DNA from: Paraburkholderia megapolitana
GTDB taxonomy: Bacteria > Pseudomonadota > Gammaproteobacteria > Burkholderiales > Burkholderiaceae
Direction: 5' to 3'
Assembly: GCF_007556815.1 (NCBI RefSeq)
Contig: NZ_CP041745.1
Span: forward strand, 1,713,001 to 1,777,000
DNA: 64,000 nucleotides
Shown here: positions 8,788-20,100 of the stretch, piece by piece
Layout: every line of letters begins with the position of its first letter
How positions within the stretch are numbered: the first letter of the stretch is position 1
Program-made: the position numbers and the translations under genes
Notes under the pieces: model-generated
Told to the model about the DNA's origin: nothing
Databases searched by the model: none
The model's input: only the letters and a program-made list of their open reading frames with translations

Positions 8788-10483
8788 TCAGCTTCCCGGG
8801 CTATACGCGTCGAGCAGCTTCAACGTCACGCCGTTGGTCCAGCCGAAGCCATCCTGCAACGGATACTCTCCGCCGCCTCCACCTCCGGTGCCTGCGCCTT
8901 CCACCACATACTTCTCGACGAGTTTTTGCTGCGAGGCGTACAGGCCCTGCACATCGGTGAGAAAGCGCGTGCCGATCTGCGTGGCGAGTGCGGTGTTCCC
9001 ATAGCTCGTCAGACCGGTCAGCGCAATCCAGTGCAGCGGCGCCCAGCCGTTCGGCGCATCCCATTGCTGGGTCGTGTTATAGATCGACGTCGCGAGGCCG
9101 CCTGGCTGCAGCAGCACCGACTGCACGACCTGTGCGGTCTGCTGCGCACGCTGCGGCCATGCTGCACCCACGAACAGCGGATACAGCATTGCCGGTGTCT
9201 GGTTGTCGCGCGACTTCGCGAGCTGCCAGTCGTAGTCGCTGTAATAGCCCTTGGCGTTCCACAAGTAGAGGTTGATTGCGTCGGCGCGACGAATGGCGTT
9301 GCCGGTAAATTCGATCACACAGAGAAAATCGTGCGTGATGCTGCAGCCGTGCGCGATTGTCGTTTCGAGGTGGTACATCAGGCTGTTCAGATCGACCGGC
9401 ACGATTGAGGTGGTTCGTACGGTGGCGAGCGTCGCGTTGTCGCCGAACCAGCGCGAGCTGAAATCCCAGCCGCTTTCCGCGGTGGCGCGCAGATCGCGGT
9501 ACACGTCGGACGGCGCGCGGCCCAACGTCTGCTGAGCCTGTTGCGCAGTCTGCACGTCTTCCAGATACGACTCGTCGCGCGGCGTATCGAGCGCGTCCCA
9601 GTAGCGTTCAGCGGGCGCGGTTCGGCATCACGACGACATTGCCCGACGCGTTGCCGGGGCTCGTCGTGTGCTGCGCCTTGCATCCAGTAGGCGTATTCCT
9701 TGCGTAATTCCGGCAAATACTTCTGATAGACGCTATTGCCTTCCTTCTGGGCGGCAAGTTCGACCATGAACGAAAAGAACGGCGGCTGCGAACGGCTCAG
9801 GTAGTAAGTGCGGTTGCCGTTCGGAATGTGGCCATACGTGTCGATCATGTACGCGAAGTTGTCGAGCATGTCGTCGACCAGATCTTCATTGCCAGACTCC
9901 TGAAGCCCGAGCATCGTGAAATAGGTGTCCCAGTAGTAGCCCTCGCGAAAACGCCCGCCCGGTACGACATACGGCTTCGGCATCGGGATCAGCGAGCTGT
10001 AGTCCGGTGCGCTCGTCGTCGTGCGTGTAAGTGCGGGCCACAGCCAGTCGATATGCTCGCGCAGTGTCTGGTTGGGCGTGGCGTGACGCTCTGATCCGGC
10101 GGCGGTGTGAAGTACTGGTTGACGAATGCCAGCAGCGAAAAGCCCGGCTTGTTCTTCGCGGCTTCGTACGCGGCCACGATAGCGGTGGGCGTCGTGTTCG
10201 GGGTCGCATCGACGAAGGTCTTCTGGTCCGGGAAGATCTGCGCAGTCTGCACGGCGACGAACAGATCGCCATACAACTGATCGGGCGGTGCGGGCAATGC
10301 GCCGCCGACTTGCGTGTCGGCGGCACACACACCCGCGAAGCCCGCGCACCACGCAAGCGCCGCGAAAGTGACCGTGCGCCGTAACGCCGACAGATGAAAT
10401 GCGGTGCGCATAGTACCGGGTGAACCGGGCTCAGCATCGCTTCGAATAGCAACAGGATGTTGGATATGCGACGGGACTCTCAT
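8788..10483 (-). pseudogene. treA: Periplasmic alpha,alpha-trehalase (TreA-like), several frameshifts
   Basis: A glycoside hydrolase family 37 trehalase, which splits trehalose into two glucoses in the periplasm. Both PROSITE-type signatures are present: [14 protein letters not shown] (about 9920-9965) and [10 protein letters not shown] with the glycine-rich [16 protein letters not shown] near the C-terminus. The pieces lie in different frames. The simplest repair is one G near 10081, plus loss of one GC unit in CGCG repeats near 9670 and near 9612. This gives 566 residues, the normal TreA length, reading [18 protein letters not shown] through the last junction. The start at 10483 has GGAG five bases upstream; a second ATG at 10411 begins directly at the signal peptide ([20 protein letters not shown]). 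Trehalose use and osmotic adaptation are the likely roles if intact. Confidence 0.82.
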
Positions 10484-10808
10484 GTCTTCTCCATGAGCCG
10501 GTCGAACCGGCGAGATGTTGAGCTTCCCCCCGTTTTTCAGCTCCAAGGGGCGAGGGCCATGCTGCCATATCTTCGATTCTGTGTGTGGCGAGCGTCGCTT
10601 TATGTGCTATGCATGGACGCGTTTTGTCATGCATCACATTGTGATGTGTTGTCGATTTGTTGTCGTGCGATCTAGATGGTTGTTTTCGCAACAACCGAAG
10701 CGCTCCTGCGACGTGGTGGCGCACCCCTGCGCACTGCAAGGCGGCCGCAAGGCAGGCGGGCGTAGAATGCCGGCTCTGTCATGACCAATCCGCGAACCGA
10801 GCTGTCTT
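10484..10808. other. Divergent intergenic region, trehalase / small membrane protein
   Basis: This stretch holds the trehalase ribosome binding site and presumably two divergent promoters. It is more AT-rich than its surroundings between 10560 and 10690 and contains the 15-base palindrome listed separately. No gene is seen. Confidence 0.4.
10632..10646. promoter_or_regulatory. 15-base perfect palindrome, possible operator
   Basis: CATCACA-T-TGTGATG is a perfect inverted repeat with a one-base centre, about 150 bases upstream of the trehalase start and 163 bases upstream of the small membrane protein. It is not the CRP order (TGTGA-N6-TCACA). The binding protein is unknown. Confidence 0.35.
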
Positions 10809-11006
10809 ATGAACGAACCGCGCAAGCCCAACCCGACTTTCCGTATCGCAATCTTTATCGTGGTCGTGGTGCTGCTGGTGCTCGCCACGCTGCTCTACAA
10901 CGCGATCACTGAAAAGCGCGAGTACGAACGCGACAATCCCGAACCCGCGGCGGCGAGCGCTCCGGCTAATACGACAGCCGCTTCGGCCGCGGCCGCCTCG
11001 CAGTAA
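10809..11006 (+). CDS. Small single-pass membrane protein
   Basis: A 65-residue protein with a basic N-terminus, one strong membrane helix (IAIFIVVVVLLVLATLLY, about residues 15-32), a charged stretch (EKREYERDNPEP) and an Ala/Ser/Thr-rich tail. The pattern suggests an inner-membrane anchor with a short tail outside or inside; topology by the positive-inside rule would put the N-terminus in the cytoplasm. I do not recognise a named family. The coding call rests on the clean membrane helix, start and stop, and composition. It is convergent with the FUSC transporter gene. Confidence 0.6.
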   Translation: MNEPRKPNPTFRIAIFIVVVVLLVLATLLYNAITEKREYERDNPEPAAASAPANTTAASAAAASQ

Positions 11007-11046
11007 GCGAAGGGCGGCCGCAAACGTCGCCCGCCTGCCACGCAGG

Positions 11047-13484
11047 TTAGGCGTCCGGCAACCGGATCAGGCTCGCGTCTTTACGGATCTGAAACGACGC
11101 CGCGATCATCTGCTTGCATTGATGCGCGAGCAGCTTCAGTTCATGGACCGCATCTGCCGGACGATCCGGCGATTTCTCCGCATCGATCACCATCGCGTCG
11201 AGGTCGCGCGCCATCAGCTTCGCGGCGTCGCTCTGATCGGCGGGAGCGGCAGTGCCTGCTTCGGCGGCGCTCAGGTTGTCGCGCACGAGCGTCAGTGCGC
11301 GTTGCAGCGGTTGCTGTGAGACGCTGTCCTGCTGTTGCTGGGTCGAGGCGCGCAACAACGGAGCTGCCGCGGTGATCTGCGACGCGAGTACGTGACTGCG
11401 CACCAGCAGGTCGTTCAGCTCCGGTACGAACTTCTGCGCGGCCTTCGGTTCGAGCATCATGCGCTGGAACGCCTGGCCGAGATTGGCAAATGTCACGTGC
11501 ATGTTCTTGCGGGCGAGGCGATAGCGATAGTCGCGATCGAGTGCGCTGGCTGCGGCGGCCGCGGCCGGTGTGGTCGGTGTCGCTGCACGCGCGGCGGGCG
11601 CGATGGCGGGTGTGATAACGGCGTCGCTCGCTGTGTCGGTAGCAGCGGCGGCAGAGGCACCGGCCGCTGCATCCGCTGTCGCAGCCGCGACCTCAGCATC
11701 GGCCATGGCCGCAGCCGGCGCACGCGCACCAGCTCTCGGTGACGGGGGACCGTTGCCGCCGCCGCAGGCTTGCCACTCCACCACCAGCTCGCTTCCAGAT
11801 ACTGCCGCGTCGCCGCGATCATGTCGTTGACGAGCTTGCCCATCAGCCGGTATTCCCAGTACGGGAACAGATGGCTCGCGGCGATCGCGAGCGCGCAGCC
11901 GATCACCGTATCGATTGCGCGTTCGCCGATTAGGCGCATGCTGCCCGGTGCGAGCAGGTGAAACAACAGCAGCACATACGACGACGTGAACACGACGCTC
12001 GCCGTGTAGTTGAACAGCAGCAGGCTGTAGCTCATCACCATCGATGCGAACATCACGATCAGCAGCAGATGCGGTTCCTTGACGAACATCATCAGCGCGA
12101 TGCTGGCCGCGCAGCCGATCAGCGTACCGATGATCCGCTGGCTATTGCGCTGTCGCGTCAGCGAGTAGCCGGGCTTCAGGATGATGACAGTCGTCATCAC
12201 GATCCAGTACGCGTTGGTGAGCGGCAGCAGCCGGCCCAGCCAGAACCCGACCGCCACCGCGATGGTCACGCGCAGCGCGTGACGAAAGCTCGGCGACGCC
12301 ATGGTCAGGTTCGTGAAGATCTGCCGGAACGGCACGCGCCGGCTCGACACGAAGCGCGATAGCGCCTGGTCGATGCGCAGTTCGGTTTCGGTCGTCGCGC
12401 CCTCGTTGGAGACACTCTTGCGCATCCGGTCGATCAACCGCGTCGCGCTCCACACGCGCCGGAACGTCGACGATACCGCCTGGTACGCCTCGGGGTTCTT
12501 CGCCGGCACGTCGTGCTTGCGCATCAGCTCGATTTCGAACTCGATGGCGCGCAGTTCGGCCTTCACATTGATGCGGTTGCGCGGCGGCTGGTTCTGCAGC
12601 ACGGCGAGACCGATGTCCTCGAGATCGGCGGCTGCCTTGCGGATCAGATCGCGATAGAACACCATCAGGTCCGAGCCGCCAAACGTATTGCGCACAAGCG
12701 GGTAGTCGGTATGCGCGCCGACGAACAGTTCGTGCAGGTCGACGGTATTGATGAAGAGATTGAAGAGCATCGCGCGGCGTGGGCCGAGCTGACCGCTCTT
12801 GAGCTTCGGCAGGCCACGCACCACGATGTCGCGCGCCGCGTCCTGGCGCTCCACCGCTGCGATCTGTTTGGTGACGAGATTGCGGTAGCACTCGTCGAGA
12901 TCGTTGTCGAGATCATAGAAATCCGCGCGGGCGAGCAGGTAGTCCGCACACGCGAACACGCTCTCGGCAAGCGCCTGCTGTTCGATGCGGCGCGCCTGCC
13001 AGCTCGTCACGAGCGTCGACCAGTAGGTGTACCAGAGGCCGCCCACCAGAATCCACGCCGCGTTGACGAGTGCCTGCATCGGGGTGAAGCTTTCCTCGAG
13101 CGTCATCACCATCATGAACAGCGTGGCGAAGCTGATCTGCGGCCAGCGGTTGCCGTACACGACGATCAGCGACAGCACGAACGTCAGCGGCACGACGGTG
13201 CACCACAGCGCGACCACATTGACCGTTGCGAGGCCGGTGGCGAGCGCGGAGAGGAAGCCGATCACGCTGCACGCAAGCATCTCGTTGTGCTTGTACTTGA
13301 GCGGGCCGGGCATGTCGACCACACAGGCGCCGAGTGCGCCGGTCGCGATCGTGAAGCCGAGGTCGCGATTGTGGAAGACGATCAGGCAGAGCACGGCCGG
13401 CAACGAAATGCCCACCGCGATGCGCAAGCCACCGTAGAAGTACTGGCTGTAAAGAAACTTCTTGATTTCAATCGAATAGCGCAT
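11047..13484 (-). pseudogene. FUSC-family (YccS-like) inner-membrane transporter, frameshifted near the C-terminus
   Basis: A FUSC-family membrane protein, related to YccS and the aromatic acid exporters. Two blocks of hydrophobic helices (about residues 15-165 and 405-540) flank a large soluble domain, and the second block contains the family motif QRIIGTLIG. The frame then breaks in a run of five C at about 11746-11750. One more C joins KPAAAATVPPSPRAG to an Ala-rich linker and the conserved end DRYRLARKN...NLGQAFQRMMLEPKAAQKF, giving 812 residues. The start is ATG 13484 (MRYSIEIKKFLYSQYF); the frame is open far upstream without family similarity. The family exports organic acids or aromatic compounds; the substrate is unknown. 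A C-run can be a sequencing error or a slippage site. Confidence 0.78.
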
Positions 13485-13703
13485 CGACTGCCGTGTCTCG
13501 TGCGGGGAAAAATCGTGCGTAAATGAAAGGCGCTGGCGCATGCAGCGCAGAACCCAAACGCCGTCGAGTCTAACTGATTTTGCAGGCTGTCTGACCTCGT
13601 TCGCGTGCAGCGGTTCTGCGGCGCCGGTGCCTTTGCTATGCTGTCGCTTCAGGACCGTTGTGGCTCGAGCATCCGCGCCGCGCGGTCCCTTTCCACAGGC
13701 TCC

Positions 13704-16700
13704 ATGCTCCAGCTCTTCTATTCGAACCGGTACGAGACACTCGTGGCCGCCTTGCTCGCCGATATGGCGGAGACCGACGCCGCGTCCGACCCGTGGACGC
13801 CGCGGCCCGTCATCGTGCCGAGCGCCGCGGTGCGGCGCCGGCTCGAACTCGACATCGCGGCGCAGCGCGGCGTGTGCGCGAACGTCGACTTCCGCTATCT
13901 GGCGCAATGGTTGTGGGCGCAGATCGATGGTGTGATCCCGGTGCCGCCGCATTCGCCGTTCGCGCCGGACCGGCTCGTCTGGCGCTGCTACCGGCAACTC
14001 GGGCGGACCGCCGAAGCGCCGTCCCATGCTCCATGGAACGCCTCGCCTCGACTGCGCGCCTATCTGGAAGCCGCCGACCCGTCGATGCGCTACGAACTGT
14101 CGCAACGCGTCGCGACGGTGCTCGATCACTACCTGACCTACCGTCCGGAATGGCTGCTGCAATGGCAGAAGGGCGGCTCGATCTTTGCGGGCCCGGAGGC
14201 GGGCGAGACCGGTCCGCGACTGATCGGTGCGAGTGCCGCCGCCCGCGAGGACGAGCGCTGGCAGGCCGCGCTGTGGCGCGCGCTGCTTGCCGAAGTCGCC
14301 GACGAAATGGCAGACGGGCAGAAGCGCGAACCCGGTGGCCGCAAACACGCTGGCCACTCGCCGGCCGCGGCGACGCCGCCCGCTTACCGTTTTCTCGATG
14401 AAGTCGGCACGCTCGATCTCGACGCGATCTCGCGCGCGGGCTGGCCCGCCGCCGTCCATGTGTTCGCGTTGCCGACCATGCCGCCGTTGCATATCGAACT
14501 GCTGCGCGCGTTATCGCGCTGGGTCGATGTGCGGCTGTACGCGCTGAATCCGTGCCGCGAGTTCTGGTTCGATATCGTCAGCGAGCGGCGTGTCGAAGCG
14601 CTGGACGCGGCCGGGCAACTCGACTATCAGGAGGTCGGGCATCCGCTGCTCGCGGAGTGGGGGCGGCAGACCCAGGCGCAGTTGCACATGCTGCATGAGC
14701 TGACCGAGAGCGCCGCATCGAGCGAAGCGTCGTTGTATGTCGGGAACCCGGCGCCGACCTGGCTCGCGGCGGTGCAGAACGCGATCCTCGCGCTGGAGCC
14801 GGAATCCGGGGACTCAGCCGCGCCAGAAGCACACGGCATCGAAGTGCATGTCTGCCATAGCCTGTCGCGCCAGCTCGAGGTGTTGCACGACCGGTTGCTC
14901 GGCTGGTTCGACGAATTCGACGACCTGCAGCCGTCCGATGTGCTGGTCGCCTGTGCCGACCTAGCCACGGCCGGTCCGCTGATCGATGCAGTGTTCGGCA
15001 CGGCGCCGGCAGGCAGTCATGAATCGTCGCTGCGGCGCATTCCGTATCGCATCACCGGTTTGCCGCCGACCCAGGCGAATCCGGTCGCGCGCGTGCTGCT
15101 CGACTGGCTGGCGCTGCCCGAGCGCAATGTGGGGGCGCCCGAACTGATTGAATGGTTGCGCGTGGATGCGGTGGCGGCGCGCTACGGCATCGATGCGGCC
15201 GCGCTCGAAACGGCGCAGGAATGGCTGGCGGCAGCAGGCGCGCGGCGCGGCCTCGCACCGGTTGAACCTACGGAGCCGGTCAACGCCGCGATACCGGTGG
15301 CGCGACATACGTTCGCGGACGCATTGACCCGCCTGTTCCTTGGCTACGCAATGCCGGACCACGGCGAACCCGTCGATGCATGGTTGCCTGTCGAAGGCGC
15401 GGGCGGTCCCGATGCGGAACTGCTCGGCCGGCTGGCGCGCTTCGTCGATCATCTCGACAGCTTCGCGCGCCGTTGCGCCACCGAGCAGACACCAGCCGAA
15501 TGGACGCAATTGCTGCTCGACACGCTCGCACAATGCTTCGACACCGGCGTCGCGTTTGCGGACGCGCTCGCCGACGTGCGCGGCGCCATCGATGCAATTG
15601 GCGATGCGATGCAGAGCGGCGCGCTCGATGTGCCGCTGCCGGCGTCGGTGGTGCGCACGGCGCTTGCCGCCGCACTCGATGATCCCGCGCGCGGCGGCGT
15701 GCCGTGGGGCAGCGTGACGTTCTCGTCGCTGACGAGTCTGCGCGGGCTACCGTACCGGATCGTGTGTCTGCTCGGCATGGACGACGGCGTGCTGCCGAGC
15801 CTCGCGCGCGCGGACGAGTTCGATCTGATGGCGGCGTTCGGCAAACCAGGCGACCGGCAGCGCCGCGACGACGAGCGCAATCTGTTCCTCGATCTGCTGC
15901 TGGCCACGCGTGATCGTCTGCTGATCGCCTACACCGGCCGCAGCATCCGCGATAACGCGCCGCTGCCGCCGGCCGCGCTTGTCGATGAACTGCTCGATCA
16001 TCTTGCGCGCGTATCGGCGGGAGAGGATGCGCTGCCGGCGCAACTCGACGCGGCACGCCGAACGTTTATCGTCGAGCATCCGCTGCAACCGTTCGCCGCC
16101 GATTACTTCGCGGTCCACGACGGGGATACGCCGCTCTTCACCTACGACCCCGAGCGCGCGGAACTGGCCGCGCTGCTGAGCGGTCCACCGCGCGCAGCAA
16201 ACCAGCCGTTCTTCTCGGCACCGTTGCCTGCCGAACCCGCGGACCCGGTCCCGTTCGATACGTTTCAGCGCTTCTGGCGTCATCCCGCGCGCGCGTTGCT
16301 GCGCGACCGGCTTGGCATCGTGCTGACGGATACCCAGGGCGAACTGCTCGACATCGAACCGTTCGAACTCGATTACGCGGGCCGCGACGCGCTGGCCGAC
16401 CGGCTGCTGCCGGCGCTGCTCGATGCCGGAACCGGCGACGCCGCGCTCGGACGCATCCGGCGCATTGCGCAGGCGAGCCCCGAACTACCGGGCGGTGCGA
16501 CTGGCGAGGTCTGGCAGGCGCGCGAACTGGGCGCACTGCGTCAGCTCGCCGACAACGTGAGGCAAGCCGTAGCGGGCGGTGTCGATCGACTGCAGTTTGC
16601 ACTCGATCTCGCGCCGCGTTGGCCCGACACAGAGGGCATCGAACTGTTCGGCCCCTATGACGACGAACTGCGTCAGACCGCCGAAGCGCCGTTGCAATTG

Positions 16701-17159
16701 CATGGCACGCTGAACCTGGTCACCGAAACCGGCCAGGTGATGTTCCGCTACGCAAAGCCGACCGCACGCGACTACCTGTCGGCCTGGCTCGCGCATCTCG
16801 TCTATTGCGCGGCGCAACCCGATGGTCCGCGCCGCACGGTCTGGCACGGCAGCGGCGACACCTTCGAATTCGCCCCGGTCGCCGCGCCGCTCGAACTGCT
16901 GGCGCCGCTCGCCGCGCTGTTCCGCGCGGGACGGTCGCTGCCGCTGCGCTTCTTTCCGAAGAGCGCGTGGGCCAAGGTCAACGAGAGCGACTCCGCGGCG
17001 CAGAACGCGTGGATCAGCGATCGCGTGCGCGGCGAGTCGGACGATCCGGCGCTGCGCATCGCGTGGCGCGGCACGCCGCTGACGCTCGACGAGCCGTTCG
17101 GTACGCTCGCGACGATCGTGTTTGCACCGCTGCGCGAGCATCTGCGGAGCCGGTCATGA
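13704..17159 (+). CDS. recC: Exodeoxyribonuclease V gamma subunit RecC
   Basis: The 1151-residue RecC subunit of RecBCD, the helicase-nuclease that processes double-strand breaks and loads RecA. RecC scans for Chi. It starts with the typical MLQLFYSNRYETLVAALLADM; the frame is open 99 bases further, but that part is not family-like. VTFSSLTSLRGLPYRIVCLLGMDDG, in the helicase-like half, is a RecC landmark, and the protein ends with the C-terminal domain that pairs with the RecB nuclease. The stop overlaps the recB start as ATGA, so recC, recB and recD are translationally coupled. The gene is in the order recC-recB-recD and is intact, in contrast to the region upstream. Confidence 0.95.
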   Translation: MLQLFYSNRYETLVAALLADMAETDAASDPWTPRPVIVPSAAVRRRLELDIAAQRGVCANVDFRYLAQWLWAQIDGVIPVPPHSPFAPDRLVWRCYRQLGRTAEAPSHAPWNASPRLRAYLEAADPSMRYELSQRVATVLDHYLTYRPEWLLQWQKGGSIFAGPEAGETGPRLIGASAAAREDERWQAALWRALLAEVADEMADGQKREPGGRKHAGHSPAAATPPAYRFLDEVGTLDLDAISRAGWPAAVHVFALPTMPPLHIELLRALSRWVDVRLYALNPCREFWFDIVSERRVEALDAAGQLDYQEVGHPLLAEWGRQTQAQLHMLHELTESAASSEASLYVGNPAPTWLAAVQNAILALEPESGDSAAPEAHGIEVHVCHSLSRQLEVLHDRLLGWFDEFDDLQPSDVLVACADLATAGPLIDAVFGTAPAGSHESSLRRIPYRITGLPPTQANPVARVLLDWLALPERNVGAPELIEWLRVDAVAARYGIDAAALETAQEWLAAAGARRGLAPVEPTEPVNAAIPVARHTFADALTRLFLGYAMPDHGEPVDAWLPVEGAGGPDAELLGRLARFVDHLDSFARRCATEQTPAEWTQLLLDTLAQCFDTGVAFADALADVRGAIDAIGDAMQSGALDVPLPASVVRTALAAALDDPARGGVPWGSVTFSSLTSLRGLPYRIVCLLGMDDGVLPSLARADEFDLMAAFGKPGDRQRRDDERNLFLDLLLATRDRLLIAYTGRSIRDNAPLPPAALVDELLDHLARVSAGEDALPAQLDAARRTFIVEHPLQPFAADYFAVHDGDTPLFTYDPERAELAALLSGPPRAANQPFFSAPLPAEPADPVPFDTFQRFWRHPARALLRDRLGIVLTDTQGELLDIEPFELDYAGRDALADRLLPALLDAGTGDAALGRIRRIAQASPELPGGATGEVWQARELGALRQLADNVRQAVAGGVDRLQFALDLAPRWPDTEGIELFGPYDDELRQTAEAPLQLHGTLNLVTETGQVMFRYAKPTARDYLSAWLAHLVYCAAQPDGPRRTVWHGSGDTFEFAPVAAPLELLAPLAALFRAGRSLPLRFFPKSAWAKVNESDSAAQNAWISDRVRGESDDPALRIAWRGTPLTLDEPFGTLATIVFAPLREHLRSRS

Positions 17160-20100
17160 GCGGCGCGATGTGGGCACAGGAACTCGATGTCTTCGGTTGT
17201 GCGCTCGATGGCGTGAACCAGATCGAGGCATCGGCGGGAACGGGCAAGACGTGGAATATCTGCGCGCTGTACGTGCGGTTGTTGCTCGAGAAGAACCTCA
17301 ACGCCGATCAGATTCTCGTCGTCACGTTCACGAAAGCGGCCACCGCCGAGTTGCACGAGCGCATACGCGGGCGTCTCGCCGAACTGCATCGGGCACTCGA
17401 AACCGGTGACGACGGTGGCGATCCGTTCATCGCCGGGTTGTTCGATACGACGCTTGCGGCCGATGGCGGTATCGATCGTGTTGTGGCGACCGGTATCGTT
17501 CGGCGCGCGTTGCGCACGTTCGATCAGGCAGCGATTCATACGATCCACGCGTTCTGTCAGCGCGCGCTGCAGGAGGCACCGTTCGCGGCGGCAATGCCAT
17601 TCGCGTTCGAGATGGAAGCCGACGACGCCGCGCTGCGCTTCGAACTCGCCGCGGATTTCTGGCGCGAGCAGGTGGAACCCGTTGCCGCCGATCATCCTGC
17701 GTTTGCAGCATGGCTCGTTGGTAAGCGGGCAGGGCCTGCGTCCCTCGACGAACAGCTTGCGCGGCGTCTAAAGAAGCCGCTGGCGCAATTGCGCTGGGGC
17801 GACCTGCGCGCGCAAGGCGAGCTTGGCGGCGACGGCGAGGGCACTGCGCATATCGCACCGATCGACCCGCAAGCCTGCTTTTCTGCCGCACATGAAATGT
17901 GGACCGCTGAACGCGATGCGATCGTCGCGCTGCTTGCGCAAACGCAGGACCGGCTCAAGCAGACGTCGCACAAACCGGATGCAATCGACGCAGCCGTCGC
18001 CGCGTGGACCGATTACTTCGCGCAAGACGACCATCACGCGCCACCACCCGGCGCAGCGTTGAAGCTGACAGCCTCGGCGCTAAAGAAAGCGACGAAGGTC
18101 AAATTCGAGCCGCCCGAACACGCCTTCTTCACGCTCGCCGACGATCTCGCAGCCGCCGTCGTCGCAGCCGAGATCGCCCAGCGCGCGCGCTGGCTAGACC
18201 TCGTGCAGACATGGCTCGAGTTTGCACCGACCGAACTCGCCGCGCGCAAGCGCACGCGCCGCGTCGTCTCGTTCGACGACCTGCTGTCGAATCTATATCG
18301 CGCGCTGGCGGCGCATCCGTGGCTCGCCGATGCGTTGCGCGCGCGCTATCCGGCCGCGCTGATCGACGAGTTCCAGGACACCGATCCGTTGCAGTTCGCG
18401 ATCTTCAACCGGATCTTTGCGCCGGCCGGTCCGTTGTTTCTCGTCGGCGATCCGAAGCAGGCGATCTACAGTTTTCGGGCGGCTGACCTGCATACGTATC
18501 TGGCCGCGCGCGCCGAAGCTTCCGCGTGCTACACGCTGGCGGTCAACCAGCGCTCGACGGCGCCGATCGTCGAGGCGTGCAATCGCATCTTCGCTGCGAA
18601 CCCGCAGGCGTTCGTGCTCGACGGGCTGACGTATCAGCAGGTGCGAGCGGGCGAGCGGCAACGCGATCCGTTCGTCGACGGAGACGCGCAAGCCGCTCAC
18701 GGCGACGCGGTCGAAAGCACCGATGAAAGCCCGGACTTCCGCATCTGGACCCTGCCGCAAGGCGACGCCGCGCTAACGAAGCGCGAGGCGCAACGCGCCG
18801 CGAGCGAAGCATGCGCCGCGGAGATCGTGCGGCTGTTGCGCGGCGCTCGCGAACAGGCGGTGACGATCGGCGACGAGCCGCTCGCGCCGGGCAATATCGC
18901 GGTGCTCGTGCAGACGCATCGGCAGGGCAGTCAGATCAAGCGGGTGCTCGCGACATGGGGCGTCGGCAGTGTGGAGCTTGCGCAGGCATCGGTGTTCGCA
19001 ACGCTCGACGCGGAGCAGATCGAACGCGTACTCGCCGCCGTCGATACACCCGGCGATCTGCGCCGTCTGCGCGCCGCGCTCGCCACCGACTGGCTCGGCC
19101 TCGACGCAGCCGCACTCTGGCAACTGGAGCAGGTGACCGATGCGCCATCGTTGTCCGGCAACACCCAGGAGCACGCCGCCGATGCGATGGGCTGGGTCGA
19201 ACGGTTTTCACGCTATCGCACGTTGTGGCATGAGCGCGGTTTCGCCGTGATGTGGCGCACGTTGATGCGCGAACTTGGCATCGCGCAGCGTCTGGTCGCG
19301 GGGCCCGACGGCGAACGGCGTCTCACCGATGTGAATCATCTCGCCGAACTCGTGCAGGCGCGTGCCGCGTCGCAGCCCGGTATTGCGCCGACCTTGCGTT
19401 GGCTCGGCGCGCAACGCGAGCAAGGCGGCGGCGAAGAAGCGCAGTTGCGTCTCGAATCGGACCGCAATCTCGTGCAGATCGTGACCGTGCATAAATCGAA
19501 GGGACTCGAATACGCGGTGGTGTTCTGTCCGTTCCTGAACGATGGCGCATTGCGCGATCCGCCGTCGTCGGGTTTGCCCGATGCGCGCGAGTATCACGAC
19601 GAGGACGGCGCAGCGGTACTGCACTACGGCTGCGACGATGAAGAAGCGGAACGGGCCGCGCGCTATGCCGTGCGCGAACAGGCGGCGGAGCGTGCGCGTC
19701 TCGTGTACGTCGCACTGACGCGTGCGGTGTATCGCTGCTATCTGGTCGCGGGGACCTATGTGTCGTCGCGTTCGACGAAAGAGTCGCGCCGCAGCGTGTT
19801 GAACTGGCTCGTCGCGGGGGCCGGCCATGCGTTCGACGACTGGCTCGCCGCGCCACCCGACGAAGCCGACCTGATGGCGCGCTGGCAGGCACTCGCGGGC
19901 GGACCGATTGCGCTCGCCGCACTGCCACTCGGGCAGCGGCGCGTGCCGCTCGAGAGCCGGCAGGACGATGGCCGGCGTATGCAGGCGCGCACCAGTCGGC
20001 GTGTGCTGCGCGACGCGTGGCGTCTCGCGAGTTTCAGCGCGCTGGTCGTAGCCGGCGCGCGGGCGGACGAAGCCTTCACACCGGCCGGCGATGCGCGGCC

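Noticed and set aside
13485..14492. Extension of the FUSC frame by 336 codons upstream of ATG 13484
   Set aside because: The extra part is Arg-rich, lies opposite recC, and the family begins at MRYSIEIKKFLYSQYF.
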